This document shows, in pieces, positions 25,567 through 34,661 of a DNA stretch of 60,116 nucleotides. This DNA comes from JANRIG01 sp033765235 (GTDB lineage: Bacteria; Bacteroidota; Bacteroidia; Cytophagales; UBA9547): the NCBI GenBank assembly GCA_033765235.1, contig JANRIG010000021.1, positions 1 to 60,116 of the forward strand, read 5' to 3'. The first letter of the stretch is position 1. Every line of letters begins with the position of its first letter. The translations under genes were made by a program, and so were the position numbers. Under the pieces are notes generated by a model. That model was given only the letters and a program-made list of their open reading frames with translations. It made no database searches and had not been told where the DNA came from.

Positions 25567-26106
25567 TCATGGTAAAAACACCCCTAACTTGCTCACCCAT
25601 GCCCACATCACTATACCAGCACTCACAGATATATTGAGCGAGTGTTTGCTGCCCAATTGAGGTATCTCTACAGCCATGTCTGCATACGGCAAAATACGTT
25701 CTTGCACACCATCTACTTCATTGCCAAACACCAATACATATTTGTTATCAGTCTTAATACCAACATCTTGCAGCATGATAGATTGGTCGGTTTGCTCTAC
25801 AACACATATTAGATATCCATCATCTTTTAGTGACTTTATTATTTTTATTACATCACTTTCATATTCCCATGCCACAGAGTTCTCAGCTCCCAGGGCGGTT
25901 TTATGTATTTCTTGGTGAGGTGGTGTGCCGCATATACCACACAGGTATAGCTTTTGTACCAAAAATGCATCGCATGTTCTGAATACAGAGCCTATATTGT
26001 GCAGGCTGCGTATATTGTCTAATATGACAATGATATCAAGTTTTTTTTTGCTTTTATACACCTCTATACTTACCCTGCCTAAGTCCTCATTGCTTATTTT
26101 TTGCAT
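25567..26106 (-). CDS. TrmH/SpoU-family RNA 2'-O-methyltransferase
   Basis: 179 residues, the SPOUT catalytic domain without an extra RNA-binding N-terminus. Motif 1 is 'VILDNIRSLHNIGSVFRTCDAF' (conserved N and R), motif 2 'LVFGNEVDGVQERIL', motif 3 'VEIPQLGSKHSLNISVSAGI'. These form the knotted SAM site. It methylates a ribose in tRNA or rRNA; the short form in Bacteroidota has no settled target. It is transcribed divergently from the gldJ-like gene. Confidence 0.92.
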   Translation of the reverse strand: MQKISNEDLGRVSIEVYKSKKKLDIIVILDNIRSLHNIGSVFRTCDAFLVQKLYLCGICGTPPHQEIHKTALGAENSVAWEYESDVIKIIKSLKDDGYLICVVEQTDQSIMLQDVGIKTDNKYVLVFGNEVDGVQERILPYADMAVEIPQLGSKHSLNISVSAGIVMWAWVSKLGVFLP

Positions 26107-26201
26107 GTTATTAATTTCTTAATTTGCAATATTGCAATATTTTATGCATTTTTGAAAAATGAATTATACTGTACTATTCACATTATAAGTAGTAAAATTT
26201 A

Positions 26202-27566
26202 TTGAAATTTATTCTTAGTAAAATACAATTTTTTGCAGTGGTACTAATATTTGCTATGGCATGTAGCAAACAAAAAGCCCCTACTTCTACAGAGTTTGGC
26301 AATGCAAGTTCGGCCACAGGGCTTGACTATGCCAATACAGATAGTACTTTTCACCCCGATCAGGTCACAGGAGGCAGACCATTCAACCCACACCAATATG
26401 TGAGACCCAATATGGTATTCATAGAAGGAGGTCGCTCACTCATAGGCTTTGAAGAAAATGAATTTAGCCATACCAAAACTAAACTTTATACTGCCACTGT
26501 AGAGTCATTTTTTATGGATGAAACCGAGATTGCCAACATACACTGGAACGAGTACCTGCACTACATGCGCCGCGACTCTGAGCAAGAGTACATATCAGCA
26601 CTGCCTGATACTTTAGTTTGGGTGCGCCAGTTTGCTTTCAATGATTTTTATGTAGAAAACTATCTTCGTCATCCTGCCTTTAGGTACTATCCGGTGGTAG
26701 GGGTATCTTGGTTGCAAGCCAATGACTACTGCCAATGGCGCACCGAGGTAGTACGCAAACTCAATGATAAATTACTGAATAAAAACAAAAAACCTGCCGA
26801 CTCCACCTCCAAATCAGCAGTAAATGATACCACCAAATCCACTAATCTCAAACCTGAACAAGACTCTACTTTTACAGGCAACGACCCTATGGCAAACTTT
26901 AATCCGCAACCAGACTCTGCATCAGCCGCACCCAAAGACAGCACCCAAAAAGCTGCTTCTCAACAAGCCGTAGATTTGGTACAAATCATGCCAGAGTACA
27001 GACTACCTACTGAAGCAGAATGGATATATGCAGCCCAAACATTCAGCTACATGGAGCCATACATAGAAGAAAAAGACTTTTACAAACGCATATACCCGTG
27101 GGATGGCAGCGGACTGCGCAACCCTTATGCCAAAAAAACAGGGTACTTTTTTGCCAACTATAAGCGCGGACGTGGCGACTATGCAGGAGTGGCAAGCAGC
27201 AAAAACGATGGTGCCATATACACCGAATATATATATGCCTACCCGCCCAACGATGTAGGACTTTATAATATGTCTGGCAATGTAAACGAATGGGTACAAG
27301 ACTTGTACGAATACGTAGCCGGTGATTATGAAAAATTTGAGTTCAATGAAGACGCTGACCCATATAGGCGCAAATTAAAAAAGCTGCGCAAAAACACCTA
27401 TGAAGAATATTTAGAAGACGAAAGGCACCGTGTGTACAAAGGAGGCTCATGGAGCGACAACTCATTTTGGCTGTCACCTTTTACACGACGATATTTAGAT
27501 GAAGACTCCTCCACCTCTACCATAGGTTTTAGGTGTGTAATGTCTGCATTTCCTACCGAAAAATAA
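26202..27566 (+). CDS. gldJ: GldJ-like gliding motility / type IX secretion lipoprotein, FGE-sulfatase fold
   Basis: 454 residues from a TTG start, which gives a clean lipoprotein signal ending at Cys21 ('IFAMAC'). The body is an FGE-sulfatase domain: 'NMVFIEGGRSLIGFEENEF' at the front, 'SFFMDETEIANIHWNEYLHY', 'YLRHPAFRYYPVVGVSWLQA', then 'EYRLPTEAEWIYAAQ', 'MSGNVNEWVQDLY' and 'YKGGSWSDN'. The 'ALPDTLVW' and 'NYLRHPA' phrases fit GldJ better than GldK. A ~70-residue Ser/Thr/Lys/Pro linker interrupts the fold near residues 195-255. GldJ is an outer-membrane lipoprotein of the gliding/T9SS apparatus, consistent with the T9SS cargo in this window. FtsL follows after ~50 bases. Confidence 0.78.
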   Translation: MKFILSKIQFFAVVLIFAMACSKQKAPTSTEFGNASSATGLDYANTDSTFHPDQVTGGRPFNPHQYVRPNMVFIEGGRSLIGFEENEFSHTKTKLYTATVESFFMDETEIANIHWNEYLHYMRRDSEQEYISALPDTLVWVRQFAFNDFYVENYLRHPAFRYYPVVGVSWLQANDYCQWRTEVVRKLNDKLLNKNKKPADSTSKSAVNDTTKSTNLKPEQDSTFTGNDPMANFNPQPDSASAAPKDSTQKAASQQAVDLVQIMPEYRLPTEAEWIYAAQTFSYMEPYIEEKDFYKRIYPWDGSGLRNPYAKKTGYFFANYKRGRGDYAGVASSKNDGAIYTEYIYAYPPNDVGLYNMSGNVNEWVQDLYEYVAGDYEKFEFNEDADPYRRKLKKLRKNTYEEYLEDERHRVYKGGSWSDNSFWLSPFTRRYLDEDSSTSTIGFRCVMSAFPTEK

Positions 27567-27615
27567 ATGGTATTGTGGAAATGTATCATATTTTTGATTA
27601 TATATTGGCAATGTT

Positions 27616-27987
27616 ATGCCAAATACTATAAAAAATAGCACGGAAAATAAACCCAAGAGCAAATCTAAAGGACTTTTTGCTTCTATAGGCAGTTTTTTCA
27701 AATTAGGAAATACTTTTGAAGACGGAGTGCCTGTGCACTACCTGCCCAAGTTGCTCTGGGTCACAGTATTGGTAATATTATATATATCCAACGCACACTA
27801 TGCCGAAAAAACCACCCGCAAAATAGACCGTCTCAAATATGAATTAGAAGACTTGCGCACCGAATACACCACTATCAAAGCAGGATATATGTATGACAGC
27901 AAACAATCAGAAGTAGCCAAAAAAGTAGCCCCGTTAGGACTTGTAGAAAGTAAAAAGCCACCTATGAAAATAAAAATAGACTTGTGA
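27616..27987 (+). CDS. FtsL-like cell division protein
   Basis: 123 residues. A basic, disordered N-terminus (Lys/Ser-rich, residues 1-30), one transmembrane helix ('LPKLLWVTVLVILYISNAHYA', ~residues 42-60), then a short periplasmic coiled coil ('KIDRLKYELEDLRTEYTTIKAG'). This layout, and the position three bases before ftsI, identify it as FtsL, which is rarely conserved in sequence. FtsL works with FtsB and FtsQ to activate the FtsW-FtsI septal synthase. The C-terminus 'VAPLGLVESKKPPMKI' is the typical Bacteroidota ending. Confidence 0.8.
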   Translation: MPNTIKNSTENKPKSKSKGLFASIGSFFKLGNTFEDGVPVHYLPKLLWVTVLVILYISNAHYAEKTTRKIDRLKYELEDLRTEYTTIKAGYMYDSKQSEVAKKVAPLGLVESKKPPMKIKIDL

Positions 27988-27990
27988 AAA

Positions 27991-30096
27991 ATGAATATTA
28001 AGTCAACCATATTATTAAGAGTGCGCATTGCCTTTTTGGTGGTAGTATTGTTTTCATTTATCATAATAGGAAAAATATTTTATTTGCAGGTAATAGACAG
28101 TGCTCGATGGAAAAAAAAGGCAGAGCAAATAAGCCTGAGATACATGAAAATAAAGGCAAACCGTGGCAATATATTTTCTGACAATGGCAGCCTGTTGGCC
28201 ACCTCCATACCCTTTTACAAACTTGCAATGGACCCAAAAGTGCCGCACGATACAGTATTCAACAAAGGTATTGACAGTCTTTCATGGCTGTTATCGCGAT
28301 TTTTTGGCGACAAAAGCAAAGACGAATACAAACGCAAAATAAAAAATGCAAGACTTGAAAAAGGAGAAAAATATATTGTGCTTAATACTAAATTATTGAC
28401 CTACAATGAAAAAAAATCTATACAAAAATGGCCTGTATTCAGAGCCGGCAGATACAAAGGAGGTGCTATATTTGAACGTACCGAAAAAAGATTTCATCCC
28501 TTTGGCAGCCAGCTTGCCACACGTACTATAGGCTATATAAATCTTGAAAATAAAGGGGTGGTAGGGTTAGAGTTCAGCTTTGATAAGCAGTTGGGCGGGC
28601 ACGATGGGCATGCACTTTTTCGCAAACTTGCAGGAGGCTCATGGAAACCCATACATGATGAAAAAGAAGTGCTGCCCGACCAAGGATATGACATAGAAAC
28701 CACCATAGATGTAAACCTGCAAGATGTGGCCGAAAGCTCACTCGAATACCATCTCAAAAAGCACAATGCAGCTTATGGATGTGTGGCACTCATGGAAGTG
28801 AAAACAGGCGAAATAAAAGCCATTGCAAACCTTGGCAGAAACCTTGACGGCAACTACACAGAGGCGTATAACTATGCGGTGGGTACTCAAGGACTCACAG
28901 ACCCGGGTTCTACTTTTAAGTTGGCATCGCTCATGTCACTTTTTGAAGAAACCTCACTAAGCCTCGACGACACCGTGGACTGTGGCACAGGCGAGTACAA
29001 ATTCAAAGACCGCATATTGAGAGACCATCACGAAGAAGGATTTGGGAAACTCTCTGTAAAACAAGTATTTGCAAAGTCGTCTAATATAGGAGTGGCTAAG
29101 CTTATGGACAAATATTTTGCACAAAAACCACAAAAATTTATTGAATACATACTTTCATTTGGGTTGGGAACACAGATTAATTTTCAAATGGCAGGCGAAG
29201 CTATGCCATACATTAAAAAACCTACTGATAAATCTTGGAGCGGAATATCTATGCTATGGATGTCTATTGGCTATGAACTCAAACTATCGCCCATTCATAC
29301 CCTCACTTTTTACAATGCAGTGGCCAACGACGGAGAAATGATACAACCAATTATAGTGAAGCGTATCATCAAAGGTGACGTTACGGTACAACAATATAAA
29401 ACTCACGTGCTTAATAAAAATATTTGCTCCGCCAATACCCTAAAAAAAGTGAGAGAAATGATGGAGAGCGTAGTAGAAGAAGGCACTGCCAAAAATATTT
29501 ACACCCCCAACTATCGCATAGCAGGCAAAACAGGCACAGCGCAAATCATAAAAAATGGGGTTTATACCAAAAATTATTATACATCATTTTGCGGATTTTT
29601 CCCCGCCGACAAACCCAAATACAGCTGCATAGTAGTAATAAGTGAGCCGCAAGGTTTTTTGCAAATGGGTTCTGATGTGTCAGCACCCGTATTCAAAGAA
29701 GTAGCAGATAAAATATACGCCCTTGACCCTGAGATGCATAAAGAACTTGAAACACCCGAACAACCCAAAATGTATGACTTTCCTGTAGTACGTGCAGGAT
29801 ATGCCGAAGATTTACGTTTTATTTGTAATGAATATAAAATTTCAAATCATACATTGGGCAATGAAGAATGGGTAAGCGCACGGGTGGCAAACAATGCTAT
29901 TATATGGAGAGACAGAAAATTTATCCAAAACCTTATGCCAGATGTCACAGGGTTTACTCTCAAAGATGCTTTGTATGTGCTTGAAAACAATGGACTTATG
30001 GTGAAATACAATGGCTATGGCCGAGTACTCACTCAATCTATACCCCCGGGATTAAAAATTAACAAAAATAATATTGTACATTTAAAATTAGGATAA
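27991..30096 (+). CDS. ftsI: Septal peptidoglycan transpeptidase FtsI/PBP3 with C-terminal PASTA domain
   Basis: 701 residues. One N-terminal membrane helix (~residues 10-30), a dimerisation domain ('ANRGNIFSDNGSLLATSIPFY'), and a transpeptidase domain with all three active-site motifs: S307-T-F-K310 in 'DPGSTFKLAS', S-S-N in 'KSSNIGVA', and K-T-G in 'AGKTGTAQII'. The last ~65 residues are one PASTA repeat ('MPDVTGFTLKDALYVLENNG'). It cross-links septal peptidoglycan in the periplasm. The PASTA tail is common in Bacteroidota PBP3 and absent from the E. coli form. It is tightly coupled to the upstream ftsL. Confidence 0.96.
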   Translation: MNIKSTILLRVRIAFLVVVLFSFIIIGKIFYLQVIDSARWKKKAEQISLRYMKIKANRGNIFSDNGSLLATSIPFYKLAMDPKVPHDTVFNKGIDSLSWLLSRFFGDKSKDEYKRKIKNARLEKGEKYIVLNTKLLTYNEKKSIQKWPVFRAGRYKGGAIFERTEKRFHPFGSQLATRTIGYINLENKGVVGLEFSFDKQLGGHDGHALFRKLAGGSWKPIHDEKEVLPDQGYDIETTIDVNLQDVAESSLEYHLKKHNAAYGCVALMEVKTGEIKAIANLGRNLDGNYTEAYNYAVGTQGLTDPGSTFKLASLMSLFEETSLSLDDTVDCGTGEYKFKDRILRDHHEEGFGKLSVKQVFAKSSNIGVAKLMDKYFAQKPQKFIEYILSFGLGTQINFQMAGEAMPYIKKPTDKSWSGISMLWMSIGYELKLSPIHTLTFYNAVANDGEMIQPIIVKRIIKGDVTVQQYKTHVLNKNICSANTLKKVREMMESVVEEGTAKNIYTPNYRIAGKTGTAQIIKNGVYTKNYYTSFCGFFPADKPKYSCIVVISEPQGFLQMGSDVSAPVFKEVADKIYALDPEMHKELETPEQPKMYDFPVVRAGYAEDLRFICNEYKISNHTLGNEEWVSARVANNAIIWRDRKFIQNLMPDVTGFTLKDALYVLENNGLMVKYNGYGRVLTQSIPPGLKINKNNIVHLKLG

Positions 30097-30109
30097 AAAA
30101 TATATTAAC

Positions 30110-30277
30110 ATGAAACCAAGTAAATATAAAAAAGCTTTGGAGGCAAAATCCGATAAGGAAACCAACAAACTCATCAGAGGATTTGGATTTCATTTGGCGG
30201 TGCTCACAGAGCTGCTGAGAGGCACTGAATACGATACTGATATTCAAAAAGAACCTGAATTTCAAAAAAAATATTAA
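30110..30277 (+). CDS. Small 55-residue basic protein between ftsI and murE
   Basis: An ATG-started frame of 55 codons fills the gap between ftsI and murE and ends at the base before the murE TTG start, a layout typical of translational coupling. The protein begins 'MKPSKYKKALEAKSDKETNK', continues with a possible amphipathic helix 'IRGFGFHLAVLTELLRG', and ends acidic-basic ('QKEPEFQKKY'). No known domain is recognised. Its position inside a cell-wall operon and the lack of spare non-coding bases argue that it is a real gene, perhaps a division or wall-synthesis accessory. Confidence 0.65.
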   Translation: MKPSKYKKALEAKSDKETNKLIRGFGFHLAVLTELLRGTEYDTDIQKEPEFQKKY

Positions 30278-31744
30278 TTGAAAAAATTAGCAGAGCTTTT
30301 GGTCAAAGTGCGTACCATCACTGTGCAAGGTGATATAGGTATTGGCATATCCCAAGTAGCTTTTGACTCACGCAAGGTCACCTTAGGCACCTTGTTTGTG
30401 GCCATGAAGGGCACTCATACAGATGGTCATCAATACATACAACAAGCCATAATACAAGGAGCTGCCGCTGTAATTTGTGAAAAAATACCCGCAAACACAG
30501 ACTTGCAAAAAGTCGCCATCATACAGGTACAAGACTCCTCTATAGCGTTGGGCATAGTAGCTGCAAACTATTACGACAACCCATCATCGCAACTCAAAGT
30601 AATAGCCGTGACAGGTACTAACGGTAAAACTACCCATGTAACATTGCTCTATAATTTATTCAAAACATTGGGATACAAATGTGGCTTACTATCTACTGTG
30701 CATAACTATGTGAATGACAACCTGTATGAGGCTACTCATACCACAGGTGATGCGCTACAAATAAACCACATGATGCACTTGATGAACGATGCAGGTTGCC
30801 AATATTGCTTTATGGAGGCTAGCAGCCATGCCATACACCAAAACCGTATGGCAGGTTTATCAATTTCGGGGGCATTATTTACCAATATTACTCATGACCA
30901 CCTCGACTACCACCTGACTTTTGACAACTATATTGCAGCCAAAAAAAAACTATTTGATGAGCTACCTGCATCTGCATTTGCATTGATAAATGTGGACGAC
31001 AAACGTGGAAAAATAATGGTGCAAAATACCCAAGCTACTGTACATACTTTTGCACTCAAAAATACTGCAGAATTCAAAGCCAAATTAGTATCTAATACCT
31101 TGCAAGGATTGGCTATGGAGATGGAAAACAGACAAGTATGGTTTAAGCTGATAGGAGAGTTTAATGCATATAACCTGCTGGGCGTATATGCCACAGCAGT
31201 ATTGTGCGGGGTAGAAAAAATAGCAGCACTTACTGCACTATCAGGCTTGAACGGTGCCAAAGGCAGGTTTGAGCAAGTAATATCAAAGCAAAATATAATA
31301 GGCATTGTGGACTATGCACATACCCCCGACGCGCTCGAAAATGTGCTTACTACCATAGCTCAACTCAGAACAAGACAAGAAAATGTAATCACCATAGTGG
31401 GCTGCGGGGGTAATAGAGATGCTGCCAAAAGACCTGTAATGGCTGCCATAGCAGGACAATACAGCAATGTGGTGATACTCACATCAGACAACCCGCGCAA
31501 TGAGCAACCTGAAGATATACTTTTGCAAATGGAAGCAGGTATAAAACCACAACATTATAATAAATATAAGAAAATAACAGATAGAAAGGAAGCTATTTTT
31601 CATGCTGTGGAAATATCAAACCCCAAAGATATTATATTGCTGGCAGGAAAGGGACATGAAGACTATCAGGAAGTAATGGGTGCAAAACACCACTTTGACG
31701 ATCAAGAAATGCTCGTGGCGGCGTACAAATACTATGAAAAATAA
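30278..31744 (+). CDS. murE: UDP-MurNAc-L-Ala-D-Glu:meso-diaminopimelate ligase
   Basis: 488 residues from a TTG start. N-terminal domain 'VAFDSRKVTLGTLFVAMKG', ATP loop 'AVTGTNGKTTHVTLLYNLF', central 'TNITHDHLDYH' with the carbamylated-Lys region 'NYIAAKKKLFDEL', and the C-terminal 'SDNPRNEQP' near residue 405. DNPR is the motif that selects meso-diaminopimelate, so the peptidoglycan is of the usual Gram-negative type. It adds the third residue of the stem peptide in the cytoplasm. Confidence 0.96.
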   Translation: MKKLAELLVKVRTITVQGDIGIGISQVAFDSRKVTLGTLFVAMKGTHTDGHQYIQQAIIQGAAAVICEKIPANTDLQKVAIIQVQDSSIALGIVAANYYDNPSSQLKVIAVTGTNGKTTHVTLLYNLFKTLGYKCGLLSTVHNYVNDNLYEATHTTGDALQINHMMHLMNDAGCQYCFMEASSHAIHQNRMAGLSISGALFTNITHDHLDYHLTFDNYIAAKKKLFDELPASAFALINVDDKRGKIMVQNTQATVHTFALKNTAEFKAKLVSNTLQGLAMEMENRQVWFKLIGEFNAYNLLGVYATAVLCGVEKIAALTALSGLNGAKGRFEQVISKQNIIGIVDYAHTPDALENVLTTIAQLRTRQENVITIVGCGGNRDAAKRPVMAAIAGQYSNVVILTSDNPRNEQPEDILLQMEAGIKPQHYNKYKKITDRKEAIFHAVEISNPKDIILLAGKGHEDYQEVMGAKHHFDDQEMLVAAYKYYEK

Positions 31745-31776
31745 AACAAGGAAACATGGATAAAATTTATTAAAAA

Positions 31777-33003
31777 ATGCTATACTACCTATTCAGCTAT
31801 TTAGATAAGCAATTTGACCTTTTTGGTGCAGGGTTATTCAAATATATTTCGTTTAGAGCCATCATGGCTACCTTACTGTCATTAGTAATATCTATGCTGT
31901 ATGGCAAAACACTCATTACACTATTACAAAAATTACAAATAGGGGAGTCTATCCGCGACCTTGGCTTAGAAGGTCAAATGCAAAAAAAAGGTACCCCTAC
32001 CATGGGAGGGCTCATCATGATAGGCTCTATCATCATTCCTACATTATTATTTGCGGAGCTTAATAATATATATATCATTTTGCTCTTGGTCACCACAGTT
32101 TGGATGGGTGCCGTAGGATTTATGGACGATTACATCAAAGTATTTAAAAAAAACAAAGAAGGTCTTAAAGGTACCTTTAAGATTATTGGTCAAATCACCA
32201 TTGGTCTTATTGTAGGTCTTACTTTATACTACCATCCCGAGGTGCTGGTGCGCAACTATTTGCAAGATCCCAATTTTTGTGATGACCCTGTCATACTCAA
32301 ACAAGGCTATGAAGACATAAAATCGCTCATAACTACCATACCCTTTTTAAAAAATAATGAATTGGACTACACCGCCATATTCAATTTTTTGGGCACTAAT
32401 GGACCTATGATAGGATATACTTTGGTAGTGATATTCATCATCACCGCAGTATCAAACGGGGCAAACATCACCGATGGCATTGATGGATTAGCAGCAGGCA
32501 TATCGGCCATTATAGGGTTCACATTAGCCATATTGGCTTACTTATCAGGCAACAAGATATTTGCTGACTATTTGAACATCATGTACTTGCCCAATACAGG
32601 AGAGCTGGTAATATTTTTGGCTGCGTTTATAGGTGCATGTGTGGGCTTTCTTTGGTACAATTCATATCCTGCGCAGGTATTTATGGGCGATACAGGCAGC
32701 CTCATGTTAGGTGGTGTCATAGCAGTTTTGGCACTTATCATTCGCAAAGAGTTGCTTATACCTGTACTATGCGGTGTGTTTTTAATAGAAAATTTATCAG
32801 TATTATTGCAAGTAGGATATTTTAAATATCTTAAAAATACCAAAGGTATAGAATATGCGCGTGAACATAGGCTCTTTAAAATGGCACCTCTGCACCATCA
32901 TTATCAAAAAATAGGATATGCAGAACCTAAGATAGTATCCAGATTTTGGATTATAGGTATTATGCTCGCCATATTGACAGTAACCACCCTTAAGATAAGA
33001 TAA
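31777..33003 (+). CDS. mraY: Phospho-MurNAc-pentapeptide transferase
   Basis: 408 residues, about ten transmembrane helices. Catalytic motifs: 'KKGTPTMGGLI', 'GFMDDYIKVFKKNKEGL' (Asp pair), 'ANITDGIDGLAAG', 'VFMGDTGSLMLGG' and 'FKMAPLHHHYQK' (HHH). It transfers phospho-MurNAc-pentapeptide to undecaprenyl phosphate, making lipid I. An insert of ~60 residues with a long loop (after 'LTLYYHPEVLVRN') makes it longer than the E. coli enzyme, as usual in Bacteroidota. murD starts one base after its stop. Confidence 0.97.
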   Translation: MLYYLFSYLDKQFDLFGAGLFKYISFRAIMATLLSLVISMLYGKTLITLLQKLQIGESIRDLGLEGQMQKKGTPTMGGLIMIGSIIIPTLLFAELNNIYIILLLVTTVWMGAVGFMDDYIKVFKKNKEGLKGTFKIIGQITIGLIVGLTLYYHPEVLVRNYLQDPNFCDDPVILKQGYEDIKSLITTIPFLKNNELDYTAIFNFLGTNGPMIGYTLVVIFIITAVSNGANITDGIDGLAAGISAIIGFTLAILAYLSGNKIFADYLNIMYLPNTGELVIFLAAFIGACVGFLWYNSYPAQVFMGDTGSLMLGGVIAVLALIIRKELLIPVLCGVFLIENLSVLLQVGYFKYLKNTKGIEYAREHRLFKMAPLHHHYQKIGYAEPKIVSRFWIIGIMLAILTVTTLKIR

Positions 33004-33004
33004 T

Positions 33005-34363
33005 ATGCAAGACAAAAACAACAAAATTGTAGTGCTGGGGGCAGGCGAAAGTGGCACCGGTGCAGCATTGTTGGCCAAAGCCAAAGGGTATGATGTATTT
33101 GTGTCAGACTCCGGAAAAATAGGCGAGAAATATAAACAAAAACTGCAAGATGCTTTTATTGACTTTGAAGAAAATAAGCATACTGAAAGTATCATATTGA
33201 CTGCAAACGAAATAGTAAAGAGCCCCGGAATACCTGATAAATCAGAAATAATATTAAAAGCTAAGAAACAAAAAATCAACATAATAGGTGAAATAGAATT
33301 TGCAGGACGATTTACCTATGCAAAAAAAATATGTATTACAGGCACTAATGGCAAGACTACCACTACACTACTCACCTACCACATACTCAAAAAAGCAGGG
33401 TACAATGTAGGTCTTGGCGGAAATGTGGGTAATAGCTTTGCAGAAATGGTGATACATAACAAACATGATTGGTATGTGCTGGAAATAAGCTCATTCATGC
33501 TCGACAATATGTATGACTTCAAGGCAGATATTGGAGTCATTACCAATATTACCCCCGACCATTTAGACAGGTACGATTACAAGATTGATAAATATGTACA
33601 ATCCAAGTTTAGAATTATTCAGAATATGGATGAGGAATGCTACTTCATATATGGTATAGATAGCGACCTTATAGAACAAAACCTCATAGATATAGACACG
33701 CAAGCCATAGAGTTGCCTTTCAGCGTATATCCGGATGAGTTTGATGGTGCCTGTGGCGATGAAGACTTTATTTCTATCCAATACAAAGGTCAAGAATATA
33801 TCATTGATATAAAAAAATCTATACTCAAAGGCAGGCACAATGTGTACAATACCATGGCAGCTGCACTCGCTGCCATCACCTGCGGAGTGTCGCCTTCTAT
33901 CATTGAGCAATCATTACAAGATTTTTCCAATGCAGAGCACCGTATGCAAGACTGTGGCACCATACGTGGCATAAAGTTTGTAAATGACAGCAAAGCAACC
34001 AATGTAGACTCAGCCTTTTATGCACTGGAGGCATTTAAGCAACCTATGATATGGATAGCAGGCGGTATAGACAAAGGTAATGATTATACACAACTTTATC
34101 CTGTTGTAAAAGACAGGGTGAAGGCACTTATATGCTTGGGCAAAGACAATGATAAGCTTATTTCTGCCTTTCACAAGTTAATACCAACTATCAAAGAAAC
34201 ACAAAATATAGAGGAGTGCATAAATATGTGCTTAGAGATTGGTAAGGAAGGTGATATAGTTCTCCTAAGTCCGTGTTGTGCAAGCTTTGACCTATTTGCA
34301 AACTATGAAGACCGTGGCAAGCAGTTTATGGAATCAGTAGCAAAATATGATAATAGCAGATAA
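33005..34363 (+). CDS. murD: UDP-MurNAc-L-alanine:D-glutamate ligase
   Basis: 452 residues. N-terminal Rossmann-like start 'IVVLGAGESGTGAALLAKAKG', 'IVKSPGIPDKSE', ATP loop 'CITGTNGKTTTTLLTYHIL', 'GGNVGNSF', 'LEISSFMLD', 'TNITPDHLDRY', and the C-terminal 'INDSKATN'-type motif ('FVNDSKATNVDSAFYALE') with 'LLSPCCASFDLF'. It adds D-Glu to UDP-MurNAc-Ala. It is the last gene of this cluster; ftsW, murG and murC, which usually follow, are not present, and repeats begin ~150 bases later. Confidence 0.96.
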   Translation: MQDKNNKIVVLGAGESGTGAALLAKAKGYDVFVSDSGKIGEKYKQKLQDAFIDFEENKHTESIILTANEIVKSPGIPDKSEIILKAKKQKINIIGEIEFAGRFTYAKKICITGTNGKTTTTLLTYHILKKAGYNVGLGGNVGNSFAEMVIHNKHDWYVLEISSFMLDNMYDFKADIGVITNITPDHLDRYDYKIDKYVQSKFRIIQNMDEECYFIYGIDSDLIEQNLIDIDTQAIELPFSVYPDEFDGACGDEDFISIQYKGQEYIIDIKKSILKGRHNVYNTMAAALAAITCGVSPSIIEQSLQDFSNAEHRMQDCGTIRGIKFVNDSKATNVDSAFYALEAFKQPMIWIAGGIDKGNDYTQLYPVVKDRVKALICLGKDNDKLISAFHKLIPTIKETQNIEECINMCLEIGKEGDIVLLSPCCASFDLFANYEDRGKQFMESVAKYDNSR

Positions 34364-34511
34364 TTAGATATAAATCAGCAATTTGTTGATTAAGCTAAGC
34401 ACTACACTATAACTTGATGAAGTCTGCTATTGTGAGCCACACTTTTTTGCTAGACTCACTACTAATATATTACTTTATCGCAGACTTGTGGCAGTTGGGT
34501 GATAGCCCTCA

Positions 34512-34582
34512 CTCGGCAAGAGCCGAGCGACTGCGGGGCGGGCATATTCATATGTCACATTGAGCCTGTCGAAATGTGACAT
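34512..34582. repeat. Two hairpins (CTCGGC/GCCGAG and ATGTCACATT/AATGTGACAT)
   Basis: The first hairpin (34512-34527) has a six-base stem and the loop AAGA, and is followed by a GC-rich run unlike the surroundings. The second (34552-34582) has a perfect ten-base stem around GAGCCTGTCGA. Both lie in the 670-base gene-free interval after murD. They resemble dispersed palindromic elements; no other copies are in the window. The bases from 34364 to 34511 show nothing. Confidence 0.55.
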
Positions 34583-34661
34583 TATTGCTCATGATTCGAT
34601 AAACTCAGCATGAAATTAACAGGGGTCATCAATATTGACTTTTTTGTAAAAAATTAACCCT

